The notes under the pieces are model-generated. The model did not search any database, was not told where the DNA came from, and worked only from the letters and a program-made list of their open reading frames with translations. This document shows positions 61,440-64,000 of a DNA stretch of 64,000 bases, one piece after another. The DNA is taken from positions 2,614,501-2,678,500 of the forward strand of contig JAKJHU010000067.1 in NCBI GenBank assembly GCA_022316685.1. The letters run 5' to 3'. The first letter of the stretch is position 1. Every line of letters begins with the position of its first letter. The position numbers were made by a program, and so were the translations under genes. Origin of the DNA: Progne subis subis (taxonomy: Eukaryota; Chordata; Aves; Passeriformes; Hirundinidae).

Positions 61440-62160
61440 TGTATCTTCAAGAAAACCAAACCCAGGAGCTGTCCTGAAAATCGGCTCTAGCAGGGTTAAA
61501 GGTGGGGGAGGCCACAGCCCACAGGCTCATCTGCTGAGCCCAGGTTTGCATACACTCACCCCCAGAACAAAAGAGGGAGGAGGAGAGTTTTGGGGCTATG
61601 GTGTAACCCTTTGTCAGAGGGAGTGAACATCCACCCTCCCTCACACAAACTGGCTCAACTGCAAACCCCCCACCCCAGGAAGGCCACATCCACCGGATGT
61701 TCACATGAGGACAGCTGAGGGGGTGTCATCATCCATCAAAGACCCCCAAAATGCCTCCCAGACTCATTGCTGAGGCCTTGAAGCAGAGCATTACACTTTA
61801 TGCAAAGTGATGCAACAGATCCAGAGTCTGCTGCAAGGGACAGTGTCCAACTGCCATGGGGAGGTACCTCAGCACTGCCAGCTGGCCCAAACATAATAAT
61901 CCATTGAACTCTATGTTTTGCAGGACTGCCATCACCAAGAAGACCGGGGAAGAGGATCAATGGGATGCCACTGGGATCCACAGTGGTGATATTTTCTAAT
62001 TAATCTGTCTCTCTGTCTTTCTCTTTCTCTCTCCACCCTTCCATGTTCTATTTCTTTCTATCTCTCTACCTCACATTTACTGTTACATAAAATCCATATT
62101 ATTGACTTTGGAATATGGTCTCGTTTGCACCTTAATTTAGGCAGACATATCTTTCTTATA
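61440..62160 (+). mobile_element. Probable decayed ERV LTR (edges uncertain)
   Basis: The 3' half has an LTR-like layout: a CT-rich tract (TCTCTCTGTCTTTCTCTTTC), CTATCTCTCTACCTCACATT, ACATAAAATCC as a mutated poly(A) signal, and GGAATATGGTCTCGTTTGCA near the end. I recognise this combination from avian LTRs. The 5' half (GC-rich, 61490-61980) is plausible U3. No target duplication found. Confidence 0.5.
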
Positions 62161-62220
62161 ATTTTCATATCCACATCATAAGAACATCTCAGCAAACACA
62201 TTTGAACAGAGGCAACAGTA

Positions 62221-62927
62221 TGTGGCGGTGCGAGAATTGTTTTATTAGGTTTTTATAACAAAGTTTATGTTATGGTTCAGTTCACTGTATTCCCAGTTCT
62301 GTAACCCTTTTGTGTTTTCTGTATAATAAGGTGTTTTGTGTCAATCATCCCACCCCCCAGCTATCCTTGTCCATCCCCTCTGCCCCCCTCGCTCTGGGGC
62401 AGCCTGCCTGTCACTTTGGGACCCCCTCCCAGATTGCAAAATCTCAGGGAGAGGGCTTCTGGTGATAGGTAGCCTGGGGGGAATTCCTTTCCTCTGGAGG
62501 TGGTTGGTCAGAGGCTTGGGGGTGGGCACACCTTGTTACCCCCTGAATCCCCTGATTTGTTGTCTTGTTGTAACCCCCCCCCCGAACGCCTCCCCCGCTT
62601 ATAAGGGGGAGGAGGGAGATTCAAATGCTCTCTGCTCTGCTCTCCTCTCCTCTCTGCTCTTGGTCTCTGGCCTCTGGCCTGAGGTTTGGACCAGCTGTGG
62701 ACTTCCCGCAGCTGGCCTGAATAAACATCTTTTAACAAGCTGAGAGCCATCCTTTTCTTACTGCCACCACTGTCACGACACTACTTGGTCCAGCTGCTGC
62801 TGAGAAGCCGAGCCAGCAGGTAAAGATAACCTGCGTGCCTGTCCGAACTGGGAACATCTTGTAGCTGTGCAGATCTGAGCCAGCCAGAGGTCAGCGCCCG
62901 CCCGGTGCGGGGACAGAACCAGCTACA
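62221..62927 (+). mobile_element. Solo LTR, family A copy 3 (ERVK-type, 707 bp)
   Basis: TGTGGCGGTGCGAG...AACCAGCTACA is bounded by a perfect 6-bp target duplication, ACAGTA, at 62215-62220 and 62928-62933. TATAAG is at 62600-62605 and AATAAA at 62720-62725, so U3, R and U5 are laid out normally. It is the best preserved of the three family A copies. No internal region remains. The 135-codon frame at 62336-62743 is not a gene. Confidence 0.95.
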
Positions 62928-62933
62928 ACAGTA

Positions 62934-63686
62934 ATGCAGAAAATGAAGGTTCAAAAGGTGTTAAGCTCCAAATCAGTTTAAATTGAAAATGCTGCATGGG
63001 GAATAAAACTGGCTAACAATCTGGCTCCTCATTTTAGACACAGGGGTTTTGGGTTTTCAATCCATTTCTAAGGAATTAATATATACTTCAGTCATAGATA
63101 CATATCTAGTCCTAACACTTAAGCATCTGAAAAGCTCTTTTTTGCCTTGAATAGATACTCTTATGGAAATACAATTTTTTTAGAAACTCACAGTCTGCAG
63201 CAACTTCGCTTTTCTAGAGTGGGACTCCCTCCTCCTGACTACTGTTAGAGATGCAAAAGACTGTTCTGCAGTGTCAATAAGATGAGTGAAGGACAGATAG
63301 TGGACTTAATTGTTTGGCTGTAAATCTGGTTTTTTGCTTTCTTTAGGTTTCATTCAAACACCTTGAGGGCTATTTTCTAGGCAGCCATTCACAGAATTAC
63401 AAACAGCCAGCATACATTAGTTTTAATGGACATGGTCTACTTTTGCACACAGCCTTTTAATCACCTGTTAGAAGCTCAAAAGTAGAACAGTTGTATGATT
63501 TTTTTCCTGATTAACTGACAAAAAAAAAAAAATTCCCAAGCATTTGTAACTATACAACTAAACTGACATAAGTTCTATTATTTATATAGAGTAACACAAA
63601 TAAAATCTGCAAAAGTATAGCCCTATTTTTTTTTTTTTTTTTTTTTCTCTAATTTGCTGTTATTTGACTAAAGACTCCTCAGTTAC
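62934..63686. other. AT-rich unique sequence
   Basis: Short A run at about 63521-63533 and T run at about 63628-63647. Nothing else recognised. Confidence 0.5.
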
Positions 63687-64000
63687 TGTACTGGGACTGT
63701 AAAAGATGGAATGAATTTTCTTCATAGCAGCAGCATGTTGTGTCTTTAATTTGTGATTAAACCAGTGTTGGTAACACACCAACATTTTGGCTATGGCTAC
63801 CAGTTCAACACAATATTGAATTTTTCTTCTTTTTTTTCCACTCTGACCCTGCACTGAGTAGGTTGGGAGGAGACACAGGCAGGACAGGTGATCCCAGCTG
63901 TCCAAATGGATGTTATATACCATATAAATAATACATATCATGTCGCTCTCAGCAATAAAAACTGCGGGAAAGCAGGAGAAATGGGGGATATTCAGAGTGA
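63687..64000 (+). mobile_element. ERV LTR, 5' part, cut by the window end
   Basis: It starts TGTACTGGGACTG and continues with TTTTCTTCATAGCAGC, GTTGGTAACACACCAACATT, GGTTGGGAGGAGACACAGGC and CTCTCAGCAATAAAAACTG. It is the same family as the LTR at 19203. The AATAAA near 63954 sits in the same place. The 3' part, and any attached provirus, lie outside the window. Confidence 0.82.

Noticed and set aside
62336..62743. 135-codon plus-strand open frame
   Set aside because: It is contained in the solo LTR at 62221-62927; low stop density comes from GC-rich U3 sequence.
1..64000. CRISPR array, bacterial operon, integron or phage system
   Set aside because: No spaced repeats, no dense coding and no ribosome binding sites; every recognisable element is avian.

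Overview
The window looks like nuclear DNA of a bird, probably a songbird. It is AT-rich and dominated by intron-like or intergenic sequence. It carries avian CR1 (chicken repeat 1) LINE pieces on both strands, a CR1-tailed tRNA-derived SINE relic, many endogenous retrovirus (ERV) LTRs of avian type, and T/G-rich and poly(A)/poly(T) tracts. I see no bacterial or organellar genes, no CRISPR array, no rRNA and no intact tRNA gene. Most long open frames lie inside repeats or run antisense to them.

Layout. 1-17 kb: unique AT-rich DNA with low-complexity tracts, a 25-unit GAAAA repeat at 10.5 kb and two CR1 pieces (7.0 and 12.7 kb). 17-33 kb: a dense retroelement zone. It holds a CR1 with ORF1 remains (17.9-19.15), an LTR (19.2-19.9), an LTR (23.1-24.1), an env-plus-3' LTR relic without gag or pol (25.1-27.0), solo LTRs at 28.4, 29.5 and 31.1 kb, and an old CR1 covering the ORF1/ORF2 junction (32.2-33.5). 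33-61 kb: mostly unique DNA with LTRs at 40.1 (minus) and 43.1, a CR1 at 46.2, the SINE at 51.1 and a long CR1 ORF2 fragment at 54.5-55.8. 61-64 kb: three further LTR-type elements, the last cut by the window edge.

The likeliest host gene is a set of short plus-strand candidate exons. The best are 52061-52140 and 56038-56086. Both have strong splice sites, they join in phase, and together they encode a charged helical C-terminus ending at a TAA, with an AATAAA 298 bases downstream. Weaker exons at 17401-17486, 41024-41056 and 50551-50575 also fit in phase. I do not recognise the protein. If the model holds, most of the window from 17.4 to 56.4 kb is intron of this gene.

Four LTRs (28.4, 31.1, 40.1, 62.2 kb) are flanked by perfect 6-bp direct repeats that differ from copy to copy. 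They are clean solo LTRs left by recombination. Three of them belong to one family. Family assignments rest on recognising avian repeat sequence by eye; no alignment was run.
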